Shown: positions 35,330-46,042, counted from the first letter of the stretch. The stretch: DNA of 64,000 nucleotides from a gamma proteobacterium HIMB55 (GCA_000227505.4 AGIF02000001.1:516035-580034); one strand, 5' to 3'. Translations and numbers: made by a program. Notes: generated by a model not told the origin, from the sequence alone.

Positions 35330-36000
35330 TCGATTTGGTTCCTTATCCAATTACAGAGGTCGGAAGGTGTCTCTGCGTAAAGGTTCGCACCCCACGATCT
35401 GGGATCATCATGATCTTCAATGTAACCGTAGCCGACAGCGACTGTGAAGCATCCAGCGGCGTTACCGGCTTGTATGTCGCGCAGATGATCGCCAACGTAG
35501 ACCATCTGCTCGGGCGATACGCTGAGTTGCTCGGCCGCAAGTAAAATAGCTTCAGGGTCAGGTTTGGCCCGCTTCACATCACAGGGTGTCACAAGGGTGC
35601 CTGCGGGCGGGGTGAACGGCATTGCAGACATCAAAGGCTCTGCAAATCGTCGAAATTTATTCGTGACGACGCCCCAAGATCCGCCAGCGTCATCAATAGC
35701 CTTTACGGTGTCTATCAATCCATCATAGGGCGCTGCACTGGTGCCGAGGATTTCCTCGTACCAATCCAAGTAGGTCTGACGATAGGGCTCCCAGCGCGGA
35801 TCTCCCTCTTGGATACCTGTCGCCTCGGTGACGAGACGACCGGAACCATAGGAGATTAATTTGCGTGCATCGTCGAAGGGCTTCTCACCGTTGCCAAGCT
35901 CTACACACATTCGGTGGTATACGGCAACCAACTCGCTTGCCGTGTCGATGAGCGTGCCGTCGAGATCAAAGACGAAGGCACGAAATGCGTTAGCGGTCAT
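35320..36000 (-). CDS. mupP: HAD phosphatase, MurNAc-6-phosphate phosphatase MupP
   Basis: 226 aa haloacid-dehalogenase phosphatase: FVFDLDGTLIDT (nucleophile Asp and acid/base Asp), VVTNK, KPDPEAI, YVGDHLRDIQAG. By sequence alone it could be called a phosphoglycolate phosphatase, but its place between ubiG and yciK matches mupP of Pseudomonas, which removes phosphate from MurNAc-6-P in the peptidoglycan recycling route that bypasses de novo UDP-MurNAc synthesis. Start overlaps the ubiG stop (ATGA). Confidence 0.82.
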   Translation of the reverse strand: MTANAFRAFVFDLDGTLIDTASELVAVYHRMCVELGNGEKPFDDARKLISYGSGRLVTEATGIQEGDPRWEPYRQTYLDWYEEILGTSAAPYDGLIDTVKAIDDAGGSWGVVTNKFRRFAEPLMSAMPFTPPAGTLVTPCDVKRAKPDPEAILLAAEQLSVSPEQMVYVGDHLRDIQAGNAAGCFTVAVGYGYIEDHDDPRSWGANLYAETPSDLCNWIRNQIECP

Positions 36001-36704
36001 GCAGGCTTGCTCGCCCTTATCATGTAGTTCACTGACACATCGCCTTCAACCAGGCGGTAATGCTTGGTGAGCGGGTTATACGTGAGACCAATCATGGCCT
36101 CTACGTTAAGCCCTGCAGCGCGGGACCAGCGCGCGAGCTCTGAGGGCTTGATGAGCTTGTCATACTCGTGAGTGCCCTTTGGCAGCAAGTTCAATACGTA
36201 CTCGGCACCCACAATGGCGAATAACCAGGCTTTCGGGTTTCTATTGATCGTTGAGAAATAGAGGTCAGCGCCGGGCTTCGCCATATCAGCGCAGGCTTGA
36301 ATAACTTTCGATGGGTCCGGGACATGCTCCAACATCTCCAAGCACGTCACAACGTCATAGGTTTCCGGTCGCTCTTCGGCAATGGTCTCTGCGGTGGTTT
36401 GGCGATACTCCACATCCAGCTGGGATTCGAGCAAGTGAATCTTCGCCACTGACAAGGGTGCTTCACCCATGTCGATGCCGGTAACCGTTGCGCCACGGTG
36501 AGCCATGGCTTCACTCAACAAACCGCCACCACAGCCGACGTCGATAAGTTTCTTACCTTTGACCTCACTGAAGCGGTCTATCCAGCTCGCTCGCAGTGGG
36601 TTGATGTCGTGTAGCGGCTTGAACTCACTATTTTCATCCCACCATCGTGAGGCTAGCGCTTCGAACTTGGCAATTTCGTCAGGGTCTACGTTGGTGTGTG
36701 TCAT
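35997..36704 (-). CDS. ubiG: Ubiquinone O-methyltransferase UbiG
   Basis: Performs both O-methylations in ubiquinone synthesis. 235 aa class I SAM methyltransferase; WWDENSEFKPLHDINPLRASWI and LIDVGCGGGLLSEAMA are UbiG signatures, followed by TCLEMLEHVPDP and STINRNPKAWLFAIVGAEYVL. First gene of the ubiG-mupP-yciK unit. Confidence 0.96.
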   Translation of the reverse strand: MTHTNVDPDEIAKFEALASRWWDENSEFKPLHDINPLRASWIDRFSEVKGKKLIDVGCGGGLLSEAMAHRGATVTGIDMGEAPLSVAKIHLLESQLDVEYRQTTAETIAEERPETYDVVTCLEMLEHVPDPSKVIQACADMAKPGADLYFSTINRNPKAWLFAIVGAEYVLNLLPKGTHEYDKLIKPSELARWSRAAGLNVEAMIGLTYNPLTKHYRLVEGDVSVNYMIRASKPA

Positions 36705-36757
36705 CGAATACTCGGTTTTTGGGTGGGTAAAAGAGGTTAGTGATGTATACGTGCTTG

Positions 36758-38068
36758 TCAGGCGGAGAGTTTAGCGCGCCAACACCGTGCTTTGTCGCTT
36801 AACGCTTCCTTGTCTAGAGTTTGCAGTTGTCGATTCTTGAGAACGTTTTTACCGGCAATCCAGCTCCAGCTCACTTCAGTACCGGAGCTGGCATAGACGA
36901 TATCTGAATCTACCTGGTGGCCGGGCGTCATCGCGAGACCCGTCGTATCCAGAGCAATAATATCCGCTGACTTGCCCACTTCTAGGCTCCCAGTGACTGC
37001 GTCTAAACCCATCGCTCTCGCGCCATCGAGCGTCGCTGCTTTGATGCTGTCAGCCGCTGATAAAGCGGTGGGATCTCCGCTTTCCAGTTTGGCAAGCAAC
37101 GAGGCCGCCTGCATTTCTGCAAGTCCATTGAGTTTGTTATTACTCGCCGCCCCGTCAGTGCCGAGCGCCACATTCACGCCCGCCGCTTTCAATTTTGCGA
37201 CGGGGCACGCCCCCGAGGCTAATTTCATATTCGATCGTGGGCAGTGAATGACGTGTGCGCCGTGCTGCACCAAGGTGTCTATATCTTGATTACCAATATC
37301 CGTCATGTGCACGCATTGGGTACGGGGGCCGAGAAGCCCGATTCGGGCGAGCAGATCAATGGGGCGCTCACCGGTCGCCTCGACGTGCGCCAATACCTCT
37401 GCCCTTGTTTCATGAAGATGAATTTGCACTGCAGCATCGAGCTCGTTGGCAAGCGTAGCAGTTGTGCTTAAGAGTGCCTCGTCGACTGTATAGGTTGAAT
37501 GAGGTCCTAGACCAACATCGACGAGATCATCGTTGCGAAAGTGGTCCCGAAGCGCGAGCCCTCTGTCTAAATATTCGCGTGCGTCGCTCGCCCATGCGGT
37601 GGGCACATTCATGATCGGAAACACGACTTGGGTACGCATGCCTGCGCTTCGCAATGCTTGCGCAGCAACATCCGGAAAGAAGTACATATCGCTCGTTGTG
37701 GTGATACCGCTGAGGATCATTTCGGCGGCGGCGATTTCGGTGCCATCACGGACAAAATCAGGTGCAACCCACTTTCCCTCCATTGGCCATATTTTTTCAT
37801 TGAGCCAACGATCGAGTGGCATGTCATCAGCATAGCCGCGCAGCAAGGTCATGGCGGCGTGACCGTGCGCATTAACTAGGCCGGGCATCAGCGTGTGTCC
37901 CGGCAGTTCAATGTGCTCAACGTCCAAAATACGTCGCGCGTCATCGGTGGCGATAAATCCATCGATAAGGCCTTCACGAACGATCAGGCTCTTTCCCGTG
38001 ACGATGTTGACAGGTCCTGCAACGGGAATAATCGCGTCTGGATGGAGGGCAAAATTCAACGATGTCAT
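36758..38068 (-). CDS. TRZ/ATZ amidohydrolase, MTA/SAH deaminase-like (MtaD)
   Basis: 436 aa metal-dependent amidohydrolase: NAHGHAAM (HxH), HLHET, DGAASNN and the adjoining CVHMTD. The family deaminates 5'-methylthioadenosine and S-adenosylhomocysteine; the place between ubiG and gyrA matches the Pseudomonas orthologue. Divergent from gyrA with a 125-bp shared control region. Confidence 0.88.
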   Translation of the reverse strand: MTSLNFALHPDAIIPVAGPVNIVTGKSLIVREGLIDGFIATDDARRILDVEHIELPGHTLMPGLVNAHGHAAMTLLRGYADDMPLDRWLNEKIWPMEGKWVAPDFVRDGTEIAAAEMILSGITTTSDMYFFPDVAAQALRSAGMRTQVVFPIMNVPTAWASDAREYLDRGLALRDHFRNDDLVDVGLGPHSTYTVDEALLSTTATLANELDAAVQIHLHETRAEVLAHVEATGERPIDLLARIGLLGPRTQCVHMTDIGNQDIDTLVQHGAHVIHCPRSNMKLASGACPVAKLKAAGVNVALGTDGAASNNKLNGLAEMQAASLLAKLESGDPTALSAADSIKAATLDGARAMGLDAVTGSLEVGKSADIIALDTTGLAMTPGHQVDSDIVYASSGTEVSWSWIAGKNVLKNRQLQTLDKEALSDKARCWRAKLSA

Positions 38069-38193
38069 AGATCAAATGTTCCCAATTCAGAGGGGTCTTA
38101 GACGTAGCCTCAACCGGCTGAATTTGATAGTATTTCAAGCTTATCAATTGCAGGGTTTTGACGGCACGCCCGTCGACAAAAAAAGATCATCGG

Positions 38194-40878
38194 ATGTCAG
38201 ATCAGCAGCAAGACTTAGCGCAAGAAGTACACCCTATCAATATCGAGGACGAGCTCAAGCAATCCTACATGGATTATGCGATGAGCGTCATCGTTGGCCG
38301 CGCATTACCCGACGTGAGAGATGGGCTCAAGCCTGTTCACCGACGTGTCCTATTCGCGATGAATGAGCTCAATAACGACTGGAACAAGGCTTACAAGAAG
38401 TCGGCCCGTGTCGTTGGTGACGTTATCGGTAAATACCACCCGCACGGTGACTCAGCGGTATACGACACGATTGTTCGAATGGCGCAAACCTTCTCCCTGC
38501 GCTATCCGCTTGTTGATGGTCAGGGTAACTTTGGCTCGATCGATGGTGACTCTGCGGCAGCGATGCGCTACACCGAGATCCGAATGACCAAGCTGGCGCA
38601 CTCGTTGCTAGCCGATCTTGAAAAAGAAACAGTCGACTTCGCTGAAAACTATGACGGCACAGAGCACATTCCGACTGTGTTGCCGACACGAGCACCGAAT
38701 CTACTCATCAATGGTTCCGCCGGTATCGCCGTGGGCATGGCCACAAACATCCCGCCGCACAACATGCGCGAAGTTGTTGCCGGCTGTATGGCGTTACTCG
38801 AGAACCCTGAATTAGAGGTCGATGACCTGATCCGGTACATACCGGGGCCAGATTTTCCAACGGGTGCCATCATCACTGGGCGTGCCGGCATTATTCAGGC
38901 GTACCGCACGGGTCGCGGCCGTATCTACGTCCGGGCTAAAGCTGAGGTTGTTACTGACGAGGCTAAAGGTAAAGACACGATCATCATTCACGAGATCCCT
39001 TACCAGCTAAACAAGGCGCGTTTGCTTGAGCGGATTGCCGAACTGGTCAAAGAGAAGAAGATCGAGGGCATTACTGAGCTGCGGGATGAGTCCGATAAAG
39101 ACGGTTTACGCGTGGTTATTGAGCTTCGTCGTGGCGAAGTAGGCGATGTTGTTCTCAATAACCTTTACGCGCAGACGCAATTGCAGTCAGTGGTTGGTAT
39201 CAACATGGTTGCCCTTGTCGATGGTCAGCCCAAGGTGTTGAACCTCAAGGAGATCATTGAGGCCTTTTTGCGTCATCGACGCGAGGTCGTAACCCGCAGA
39301 ACGCTATTCCTTCTTCGCAAGGCAAGGGAGCGTGGTCATGTCTTGGAAGGCCTCGCAGTTGCACTTGCCAACATCGATGAAATCATCGAGCTCATCAAAA
39401 CCTCTCCCACAGCAGCCGACGCGCGTGAGCGACTCGTCGCAGCGGCATGGGCACCGGGTGACGTTAGCGCCATGCTTGAGCGGGCGGGTGAAGCGGCCTG
39501 TCGTCCTGAAGATCTTGAAGGCGACTTCGGACTTATCGATGGCAAGTACCATTTATCACCGGCGCAAGCGCAGGCCATTCTCGACCTGCGATTGAACCGC
39601 TTGACAGGGCTCGAGCACGAGAAACTATTGCAAGAATACGCTGATAAGGTTGCCGAAATTGCTGATCTGCTCGACATTCTTGGCGACCCCGATCGACTGC
39701 GTGCGGTGATTCGTGAAGAACTCGAAGAACTTGTGGCCGATTTTGGTGATGAGCGCCTCACAGAGATCACGGATTCTGCACACGACTTAACGGTTGAGGA
39801 TCTCATCACTGAGGAAGATCGTGTTGTCACGATCTCGCATCAAGGCTACGCCAAGACACAGTCATTGACGGATTATCAGGCGCAGCGTCGAGGTGGAACG
39901 GGTCGGAGCGCGACAGCGGTCAAGGATGAGGATTTTGTCGAGCATTTGCTCATCGCAAGCACTCACGCAACCGTTCTTTGCTTCTCAAATATGGGTAAGG
40001 TCTACTGGTTGAAGGTGTTCCATATTCCGCTTGCGAGTCGCAATGCGCGCGGACGTCCGATGGTTAACTTGCTGCCCTTGGATGAGAACGAGCGAATCAC
40101 CTCAATTTTGCCGATTGAAGGCTACGATGAAGACCAGTTTATCTTCATGGCCACAGCCAATGGCACCGTCAAAAAGACGGCAGCGACGCAGTTTGCTCGC
40201 CAGCGCAGTGTGGGCTTACGAGCAATTGAGCTAGATGAAGATGACGTTCTCGTAGGCACTGCTATCACCGACGGAAACAGTGACATCATGTTGTTCTCGA
40301 GTGAAGGTAAAGCAACGCGATTTAACGAGAGCCAAGTCCGTGCGATGGGCAGAACCGCCCGCGGTGTCCGAGGGATCAATCTGGCCGATGGCCATAAGCT
40401 CATTTCGCTTATCGTGCCCAAAGAGGGCGGTCGTATCCTGACTGTGACAGAAAACGGTTACGGTAAGCGCACCGAGAACGCGGAGTTCCCAGCGAAAGGC
40501 CGTGGCGGTAAAGGTGTTATCGCTATGTCGACCTCGGCGCGCAATGGATCCTTAGTGGGTGCCGTTCAGGTTTGGGATACGGACGAAATGATGCTGATCT
40601 CGAATCAAGGTACGGCGGTTCGAACTCGCGTGGAAGAGGTGAGCCTATTAGGCCGAAACACGCAGGGCGTGCGTGTGATTCGCACACGTGACGGCGAGGC
40701 GTTGGTGAGTGTCAGTCGAATTGTTGAGGACGACGATGCGGCCGAGCCCGCTCAGCCGGTTATAAATGAGGCGACCGAAACCAGTGCTGAGCAAGATGAT
40801 GCTCCCGAATCTACAGGTACTGAATCTGCAGCGACTGATAATACTTCCGGTGGCGATGATACCGAGACACAGGACTGA
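38194..40878 (+). CDS. gyrA: DNA gyrase subunit A
   Basis: 894 aa from ATG 38194 ([23 protein letters not shown]); a TTG at 38158 would add 12 residues absent from the family. The catalytic Tyr is in AAAMRYTE (Tyr126). The quinolone-resistance region keeps the sensitive residues Ser87 and Asp91 (E. coli 83 and 87). The C-terminal beta-pinwheel has the GyrA box QRRGGTG. The last 50 residues are an acidic Glu/Asp/Thr tail. The stop shares its last base with the serC start. Confidence 0.97.
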   Translation: MSDQQQDLAQEVHPINIEDELKQSYMDYAMSVIVGRALPDVRDGLKPVHRRVLFAMNELNNDWNKAYKKSARVVGDVIGKYHPHGDSAVYDTIVRMAQTFSLRYPLVDGQGNFGSIDGDSAAAMRYTEIRMTKLAHSLLADLEKETVDFAENYDGTEHIPTVLPTRAPNLLINGSAGIAVGMATNIPPHNMREVVAGCMALLENPELEVDDLIRYIPGPDFPTGAIITGRAGIIQAYRTGRGRIYVRAKAEVVTDEAKGKDTIIIHEIPYQLNKARLLERIAELVKEKKIEGITELRDESDKDGLRVVIELRRGEVGDVVLNNLYAQTQLQSVVGINMVALVDGQPKVLNLKEIIEAFLRHRREVVTRRTLFLLRKARERGHVLEGLAVALANIDEIIELIKTSPTAADARERLVAAAWAPGDVSAMLERAGEAACRPEDLEGDFGLIDGKYHLSPAQAQAILDLRLNRLTGLEHEKLLQEYADKVAEIADLLDILGDPDRLRAVIREELEELVADFGDERLTEITDSAHDLTVEDLITEEDRVVTISHQGYAKTQSLTDYQAQRRGGTGRSATAVKDEDFVEHLLIASTHATVLCFSNMGKVYWLKVFHIPLASRNARGRPMVNLLPLDENERITSILPIEGYDEDQFIFMATANGTVKKTAATQFARQRSVGLRAIELDEDDVLVGTAITDGNSDIMLFSSEGKATRFNESQVRAMGRTARGVRGINLADGHKLISLIVPKEGGRILTVTENGYGKRTENAEFPAKGRGGKGVIAMSTSARNGSLVGAVQVWDTDEMMLISNQGTAVRTRVEEVSLLGRNTQGVRVIRTRDGEALVSVSRIVEDDDAAEPAQPVINEATETSAEQDDAPESTGTESAATDNTSGGDDTETQD

Positions 40879-41954
40879 TGCGGGCACATAACTTCTGTGC
40901 GGGGCCGGCGGCGCTCCCCGTCGCTGTATTAGAGCGGGCGCAGTCTGAGCTTCTCGATTGGCAGGGTGCTGGTGCGTCTGTGATGGAGTTAAGCCACCGA
41001 AGTTCAGAGTTTGTCGGTATTGCCGAACGCGCAGAAGCCTCTCTTCGGCGCCTCATGAATATCAGCGATGACTACGCTGTGCTGTTTCAGCAGGGCGGTG
41101 CATCGCAGCAATTTGCCTCCGTGCCCCTGAATCTGAGTGCCCCCGAGGACACTATCGACCAGGTAGTGACAGGGCAGTGGTCAAAAAAAGCACTTGCAGA
41201 GGGGCGCCGTCTCGCGCAAGTCAATGTTGCCTCGAACTCTGAGTCTTCCAATTTCACCACGATTGAGGCAGAGGCGGAGTGGTCGACAACAAACAACGCT
41301 GCCTACTTACATTACTGTCCGAACGAGACGATTGGTGGCCTTGAGTTTAGCTTTGTACCAAAGAGTAGCTCGCCGCTTGTAGCGGATATGTCTTCGACTA
41401 TTTTATCGCGGCCTATTGATGTCAGTCAGTTCGGGGTTATCTACGCGGGTGCTCAGAAGAACATTGGCCCCGCAGGTCTCTGCATCGTAATTGTGAGAAG
41501 AGAGTTGTTAGGTCGCGCCCGCGCCGATATCCCAGCGATGTTGAACTGGCAGACAGCTGCCGATAACGATTCGATGTACAACACCCCGCCAACGTTCGGT
41601 ATTTACCTCTCAGGCTTGGTGTTTGAATGGATCGAGTCTCTGGGTGGTTTGGATGCGATGCATGAGCGCAACAAGCGCAAGGCAGAGACACTCTATAGCT
41701 TGATTGATGAGAGCGACTTTTACGCCAATCCGATTGATCCTCAGTTCCGCTCGTTAATGAACGTCCCGTTTACACTGGCAGACGATACTCTGGATAAGCT
41801 GTTTTTATCGCAGGCTGAGGAAGCGCAGTTATTGAACTTAAAAGGTCACAGATCCGTAGGTGGCATGCGCGCCAGTATTTATAATGCGGTGGAGCAATCC
41901 TCCGTTGATGCTTTGTGTGAATTCATGCATCGTTTTGAAAGAGAGAATGGATAG
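40878..41954 (+). CDS. serC: Phosphoserine aminotransferase SerC
   Basis: A PLP enzyme for serine and vitamin B6 synthesis. 358 aa: NFCAGPAALP, HRSSEF, FQQGGASQQF, and YAGAQKNIGPAGL with the PLP lysine. TGATG overlap with gyrA; pheA follows by 11 nt. Same order as in Pseudomonas. Confidence 0.97.
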   Translation: MRAHNFCAGPAALPVAVLERAQSELLDWQGAGASVMELSHRSSEFVGIAERAEASLRRLMNISDDYAVLFQQGGASQQFASVPLNLSAPEDTIDQVVTGQWSKKALAEGRRLAQVNVASNSESSNFTTIEAEAEWSTTNNAAYLHYCPNETIGGLEFSFVPKSSSPLVADMSSTILSRPIDVSQFGVIYAGAQKNIGPAGLCIVIVRRELLGRARADIPAMLNWQTAADNDSMYNTPPTFGIYLSGLVFEWIESLGGLDAMHERNKRKAETLYSLIDESDFYANPIDPQFRSLMNVPFTLADDTLDKLFLSQAEEAQLLNLKGHRSVGGMRASIYNAVEQSSVDALCEFMHRFERENG

Positions 41955-41965
41955 AGCCCCCCCAA

Positions 41966-43060
41966 ATGGCTTCTGATGATCAACTAGCATTAATCCGAGC
42001 GGATATTGATTCCATCGATCGGCAACTCCTCGAGTTAATAAACGCGAGAGCCGACTGTGCGCGTCGCGTGGCTGAAATAAAGTTGGCCGCCAGCCAGGGT
42101 GGGGATGCACTGTTTTATCGTCCCGAGCGCGAAGCGCAAATTTTGAGGGCGATTCAAGAAAACAATCCTGGTCCACTTGAGGCTGATCAGGCTGCTCGCA
42201 TTTTTCGCGAGATCATGTCGAGTTGCCTCGCGCTTGAGCGTCCACTGACGGTTGGCTTCTTGGGTCCTGTTGGTACCTATTCCCAGGCGGCGGCGCTGAA
42301 GCATTTTGGTCAGTCGGCTATCTTGGAGCCCCAATCTACGATTCGAGATGTATTTCGGCTCGTGGAGGACAGGGCATGTGATATGGCGGTTGTGCCTGTC
42401 GAGAATTCTACCGAGGGCATGGTGGGGCAAACGCTCGATTGCTTCCTCGAGTCACCTCTGCAGATTATTGGTGAGGTGGAATTACCCGTTGTTCACCATC
42501 TGCTTGCTGCGAGCGCACAGTCGCTCGAGGACATTGCGGCAGTTTGTGGTCATGAGCAGGCTCTCGGTCAGTGTCGCGACTGGCTAGATGCCAATTTGCC
42601 AGGTGTCCCGCGAGATGTTTGTCGCAGTAATGGCGAGGCGGCGCAGCGCGCACAGAATGAGTCTAATATTGCTGCGATAGCCGGTGATCTTGCGGCAGAA
42701 ACCTACGGTTTGGTGAAGCTGAACGAGGCGATTCAAGACATTGCGCATAACACAACGCGCTTCTATGTCATCGGTCGTGAGACGGTGCCGGCCAGCGGTG
42801 CTGATAAAACGTCGATCCTAATCGCCAGTCGCAACCGACCAGGTGCGCTTTTGAACCTTCTGCGCCCGTTTGAGGAGCGCGGTATCAGCCTGACTCGGAT
42901 TGATTCGCGTCCCTCCAAAACGGAGAAGTGGACCTATATGTTCTTTATCGAGTTTGAGGGACATCTCTCTGACGAGCTGGTCAAAGGCGTCATGGCGGCG
43001 CTTGAAGAAAACTCAATACTTTTAAAGCCGCTAGGCTCATACCCAAAAGCCCCGATCTGA
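41966..43060 (+). CDS. pheA: Bifunctional chorismate mutase / prephenate dehydratase PheA
   Basis: 364 aa in three parts: AroQ-type chorismate mutase (about 1-92, IRADIDSIDRQLLELINARADCA), prephenate dehydratase (about 95-270, FLGPVGTYSQAAALKHFG and NTTRFYVIG), and a C-terminal ACT domain (about 285-360, NRPGALLNLLRPFEERGISLTRI with the ESRPS-like DSRPS) for phenylalanine feedback. Stop overlaps tyrA. The histidinol-phosphate aminotransferase gene that often follows pheA in Pseudomonas is missing. Confidence 0.96.
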   Translation: MASDDQLALIRADIDSIDRQLLELINARADCARRVAEIKLAASQGGDALFYRPEREAQILRAIQENNPGPLEADQAARIFREIMSSCLALERPLTVGFLGPVGTYSQAAALKHFGQSAILEPQSTIRDVFRLVEDRACDMAVVPVENSTEGMVGQTLDCFLESPLQIIGEVELPVVHHLLAASAQSLEDIAAVCGHEQALGQCRDWLDANLPGVPRDVCRSNGEAAQRAQNESNIAAIAGDLAAETYGLVKLNEAIQDIAHNTTRFYVIGRETVPASGADKTSILIASRNRPGALLNLLRPFEERGISLTRIDSRPSKTEKWTYMFFIEFEGHLSDELVKGVMAALEENSILLKPLGSYPKAPI

Positions 43061-43962
43061 TGACAAACTTCAATGCGCGAACCATAGCGTTGGTTGGCTT
43101 GGGGCTCATATCAGGGTCTCTCGCTCGCGCGCTTCAAGCCAGCCAGTGGGATGGCAGGCTCATTGCCTGGGGGCCGAGGGAGCCGAGCCTTAAGCGGGGG
43201 CTCGAGTTGGGCGTGATCGATGATTACTCGCTCGATCTCAATGATATTGTCAATCAGGCGGACGTCATTGTTATTGGCGCGCCACCCATTGCGACGGGCG
43301 AGATGATTAGCGAGTTAACCTCGCTCGTGAGCGGTGCCGAGAAGCAACCGATCATCACCGATCTTGCCAGTATCAAAGGCTACGTGGTTGATGCTGCGAG
43401 CGTCGAATATCCATTTTTTGTGCCGGGTCATCCCATCGCCGGTTCAGAGCATAGCGGCGTTGAGCACTCGGATGCGACACTGTTTAAAGGCCGAGAAATC
43501 ATTCTCACGCCTCTGGATAATACTGATCCCGGCGCAGTTGAGACAATCACAGCCATGTGGGCGCTGACCGGCGCATACATTAGAGAGATGTCGGTTAAGG
43601 CCCACGATGCCATGTTGGCAGCAAGCTCGCATATGCCCCATATCGTTTCTTATGCACTGACAGGGGCACTCGAGCGAGACGATGCAGACCCGATGGTTCA
43701 CGGTGGTGGCGCGTTGCGCGACATGACGCGCATTGCCGGATCTGACCCTTTGATGTGGACCGATATCGCGGTTACCAACCGTGAGGCGCTGCTTACTGCA
43801 ATTGATCAGTTTGAAGCTGAGATGAAATCGCTGAGAGCTATGGTAGACGCGCAAGACGCTGACGCAATGCGCGCGTATTTCGCAACGTGCCGAACGCATC
43901 GCAGAGCCCACGACAATATCCTTAATCCTTTACTTCAAAGTCCGACAGAGGAGACGTCATGA
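43060..43962 (+). CDS. tyrA: Prephenate/arogenate dehydrogenase TyrA
   Basis: 300 aa NAD(P)-dependent enzyme of tyrosine synthesis. Rossmann motif IALVGLGLISGSLARAL, then TDLASIKGYVV, PGHPIAGSEHSG and SSHMPHIVSYAL with the catalytic His. In Pseudomonas the tyrA and aroA reading frames are fused; here they are separate with a 4-bp overlap (ATGA). Confidence 0.95.
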   Translation: MTNFNARTIALVGLGLISGSLARALQASQWDGRLIAWGPREPSLKRGLELGVIDDYSLDLNDIVNQADVIVIGAPPIATGEMISELTSLVSGAEKQPIITDLASIKGYVVDAASVEYPFFVPGHPIAGSEHSGVEHSDATLFKGREIILTPLDNTDPGAVETITAMWALTGAYIREMSVKAHDAMLAASSHMPHIVSYALTGALERDDADPMVHGGGALRDMTRIAGSDPLMWTDIAVTNREALLTAIDQFEAEMKSLRAMVDAQDADAMRAYFATCRTHRRAHDNILNPLLQSPTEETS

Positions 43963-45257
43963 AGTTTTTGGTCGAGCCCGGTGGTTCGCTGACGGGCTCT
44001 TTACGTGTGCCGGGTGATAAATCGATGTCTCATCGTACGGTCATGCTGGGTGCGCTCGCGGAGGGAACCACGGTTGCCACGGGTTTCTTGGAAGGCCAAG
44101 ACGCGCTTTGCACCGTGCAAGCGTTTCGCGATATGGGTGTCACTATTCGAGGACCCAAGCAAGGCAAAATCGAGATTGACGGGGTAGGGATGCACGGTTT
44201 GAAAGCCCCTGCCGATGTGCTCGATATGGGGAATTCGGGAACCAGTATCCGACTTTTGAGCGGATTGCTTGCGGCTCAACCATTCGATTCAACGATGACT
44301 GGCGATGTGTCGTTACAGAAGCGACCCATGGGTCGCGTCACGACACCCCTTGCGGAAATGGGCGCGGTCATTGAAAGCGACGAGGGGCGACCTCCGCTGC
44401 ACATTAAAGGTGGCAAAGGCCTAAAGAGCATTCATTACGAAATGCCGGTTGCCAGTGCTCAGGTAAAGTCCTGCGTCCTTTTAGCGGGTCTCTATGCCGA
44501 GGGGCGAACGTCGGTAACCGAGCCTGCGCCAACGCGCGATCATACCGAGCGCATGCTCCGTGGCTTTGGCTACGAAGTGGATTGCGAAAACGAAGTGATC
44601 AGTGTCCAGGGCGGGGGTGCTTTGAAGGCGACAACGCTGGATATTCCTGCAGATATCTCGTCTGCGGCGTTCTTCTTGGTCGCGGCTTCGATTGCCGAGG
44701 GCTCAGACCTGACCTTGGAGCACGTTGGGATGAACCCGACTCGATCGGGTGTGATTACTATTCTGACGCTCATGGGTGCGGACATCGAGGTGATGAATGA
44801 GCGCGAAGTTGGCGGTGAGCCGGTGGCAGATTTGCGCGTGCGTTCTGCACCTTTAACCGGCATTGATATCCCTGAGGACTTAGTGCCGCTAGCGATCGAT
44901 GAGTTTCCGGTTCTGTTTATTGCAGCTGCTTGTGCTTCTGGAAAGACGACCTTGTCAGGTGCGGAGGAGCTCCGGGTTAAGGAGAGCGATCGTATTGCCT
45001 CGATGGCTGAGGGTTTGACAACACTGGGTGTCGAAAACGAGGTGATGCCAGACGGCATTGTCATTACCGGTGGTTCAATGTCAGGTGGAGAGGTGAACAC
45101 TTTCCACGATCACCGAATTGCGATGTCTTTCTCGGTTGCGGCATTGCGCGCGAGAGGCCCTATTCAAGTGAACGACTGCGATCATGTCGCGACGTCATTT
45201 CCCGACTTTGCTGCACTCGCACGAGGCGCGGGATTGGGCATTACAGAGGTAAGTTAA
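43959..45257 (+). CDS. aroA: EPSP synthase AroA
   Basis: 5-enolpyruvylshikimate-3-phosphate synthase, sixth step of the shikimate pathway. 432 aa: PGDKSMSHRTVMLGALA, LDMGNSGTSIRLLSG, and RVKESDRIASMAEGL. LGNSGTS-type active site has MGNSGTS. The motif around the glyphosate site (GNSGTSIRLLSGLLA) differs from E. coli and resembles class II-like enzymes; sensitivity cannot be judged from this. Confidence 0.96.
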   Translation: MKFLVEPGGSLTGSLRVPGDKSMSHRTVMLGALAEGTTVATGFLEGQDALCTVQAFRDMGVTIRGPKQGKIEIDGVGMHGLKAPADVLDMGNSGTSIRLLSGLLAAQPFDSTMTGDVSLQKRPMGRVTTPLAEMGAVIESDEGRPPLHIKGGKGLKSIHYEMPVASAQVKSCVLLAGLYAEGRTSVTEPAPTRDHTERMLRGFGYEVDCENEVISVQGGGALKATTLDIPADISSAAFFLVAASIAEGSDLTLEHVGMNPTRSGVITILTLMGADIEVMNEREVGGEPVADLRVRSAPLTGIDIPEDLVPLAIDEFPVLFIAAACASGKTTLSGAEELRVKESDRIASMAEGLTTLGVENEVMPDGIVITGGSMSGGEVNTFHDHRIAMSFSVAALRARGPIQVNDCDHVATSFPDFAALARGAGLGITEVS

Positions 45258-45260
45258 TTC

Positions 45261-45947
45261 GTGAACACCGTCGTGATATGCGTCGATGGGCCTAGTGGGT
45301 CGGGCAAAGGCACATTATCTCAGCGCCTTGCCGAAGCGCTTAACTTCCATCTTCTAGATAGTGGCGCACTCTATCGCGTTGTGGGTTATGCCGCCTCAGT
45401 CAGTGGTATTGATTGGGCTGACAATAATGGCGTTACCAATATTGCGCGCACTCTGGATGTGTCCTTTCAGAGCTCAGTAACGGGTGTAAGAGTCATTTAT
45501 GCGGGCTCGGACGTCACTGAATCCATTCGCAGTGTGAAAGGTGGCGAGGGTGCCTCCGCTGTCGCGGCTATTCCCTCAGTGAGAGAGGCTTTGCTCTCGC
45601 GGCAGCGAGAACTTGCTTGCCCACCCGGTTTAATCGCAGACGGGCGAGACATGGGGACGGTTGTTTTTCCTGAGGCCCCTCTGAAGATTTTTCTCGAGGC
45701 CTCAGCCATGGCGCGCGCTCAAAGGCGACAAAGTCAGTTGCAGCAGCAGGGTGAGGATGTTAGTCTGCCGCGCCTTTTGGAGGCCATAGAGGCTCGTGAC
45801 CTGCGGGATAGAACTCGCGCCGTGTCACCACTTGTGCCAGCAGAGGACGCGGTGGTTGTCGATAGCACAACCATGACAGCGGACGATGTGTTTGTACACG
45901 TGATGTCTCTCGTATCTGAAAAAGGGCTAGTGCACTCGGACGGTTAA
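45261..45947 (+). CDS. cmk: Cytidylate kinase
   Basis: Phosphorylates CMP and dCMP. 228 aa with P-loop GPSGSGKGTLSQRLA, DSGALYR, and ADGRDMGTVVFPEAPLKIFLEA. Starts with GTG three bases after the aroA stop. The gap to rpsA is 95 bp. Confidence 0.96.
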   Translation: MNTVVICVDGPSGSGKGTLSQRLAEALNFHLLDSGALYRVVGYAASVSGIDWADNNGVTNIARTLDVSFQSSVTGVRVIYAGSDVTESIRSVKGGEGASAVAAIPSVREALLSRQRELACPPGLIADGRDMGTVVFPEAPLKIFLEASAMARAQRRQSQLQQQGEDVSLPRLLEAIEARDLRDRTRAVSPLVPAEDAVVVDSTTMTADDVFVHVMSLVSEKGLVHSDG

Positions 45948-46042
45948 AGGCCTTACCCCTCGACTCAGTGCGTTTTTAATCGACCCAGCCGGGTAAGAAG
46001 GTTGGTGCTGTGTTGTATGCAGCGATACTGCAGGTATATTCA

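Noticed and set aside
38155-38187. GACGG/CCGTC hairpin flanked by an A7 run before gyrA
   Set aside because: No T-run on the gyrA strand after the stem, so not a terminator; too short to support a regulatory claim.
39336-39830. 164-codon Ser/Arg-rich antisense frame in gyrA
   Set aside because: Low-complexity composition typical of a shadow frame.
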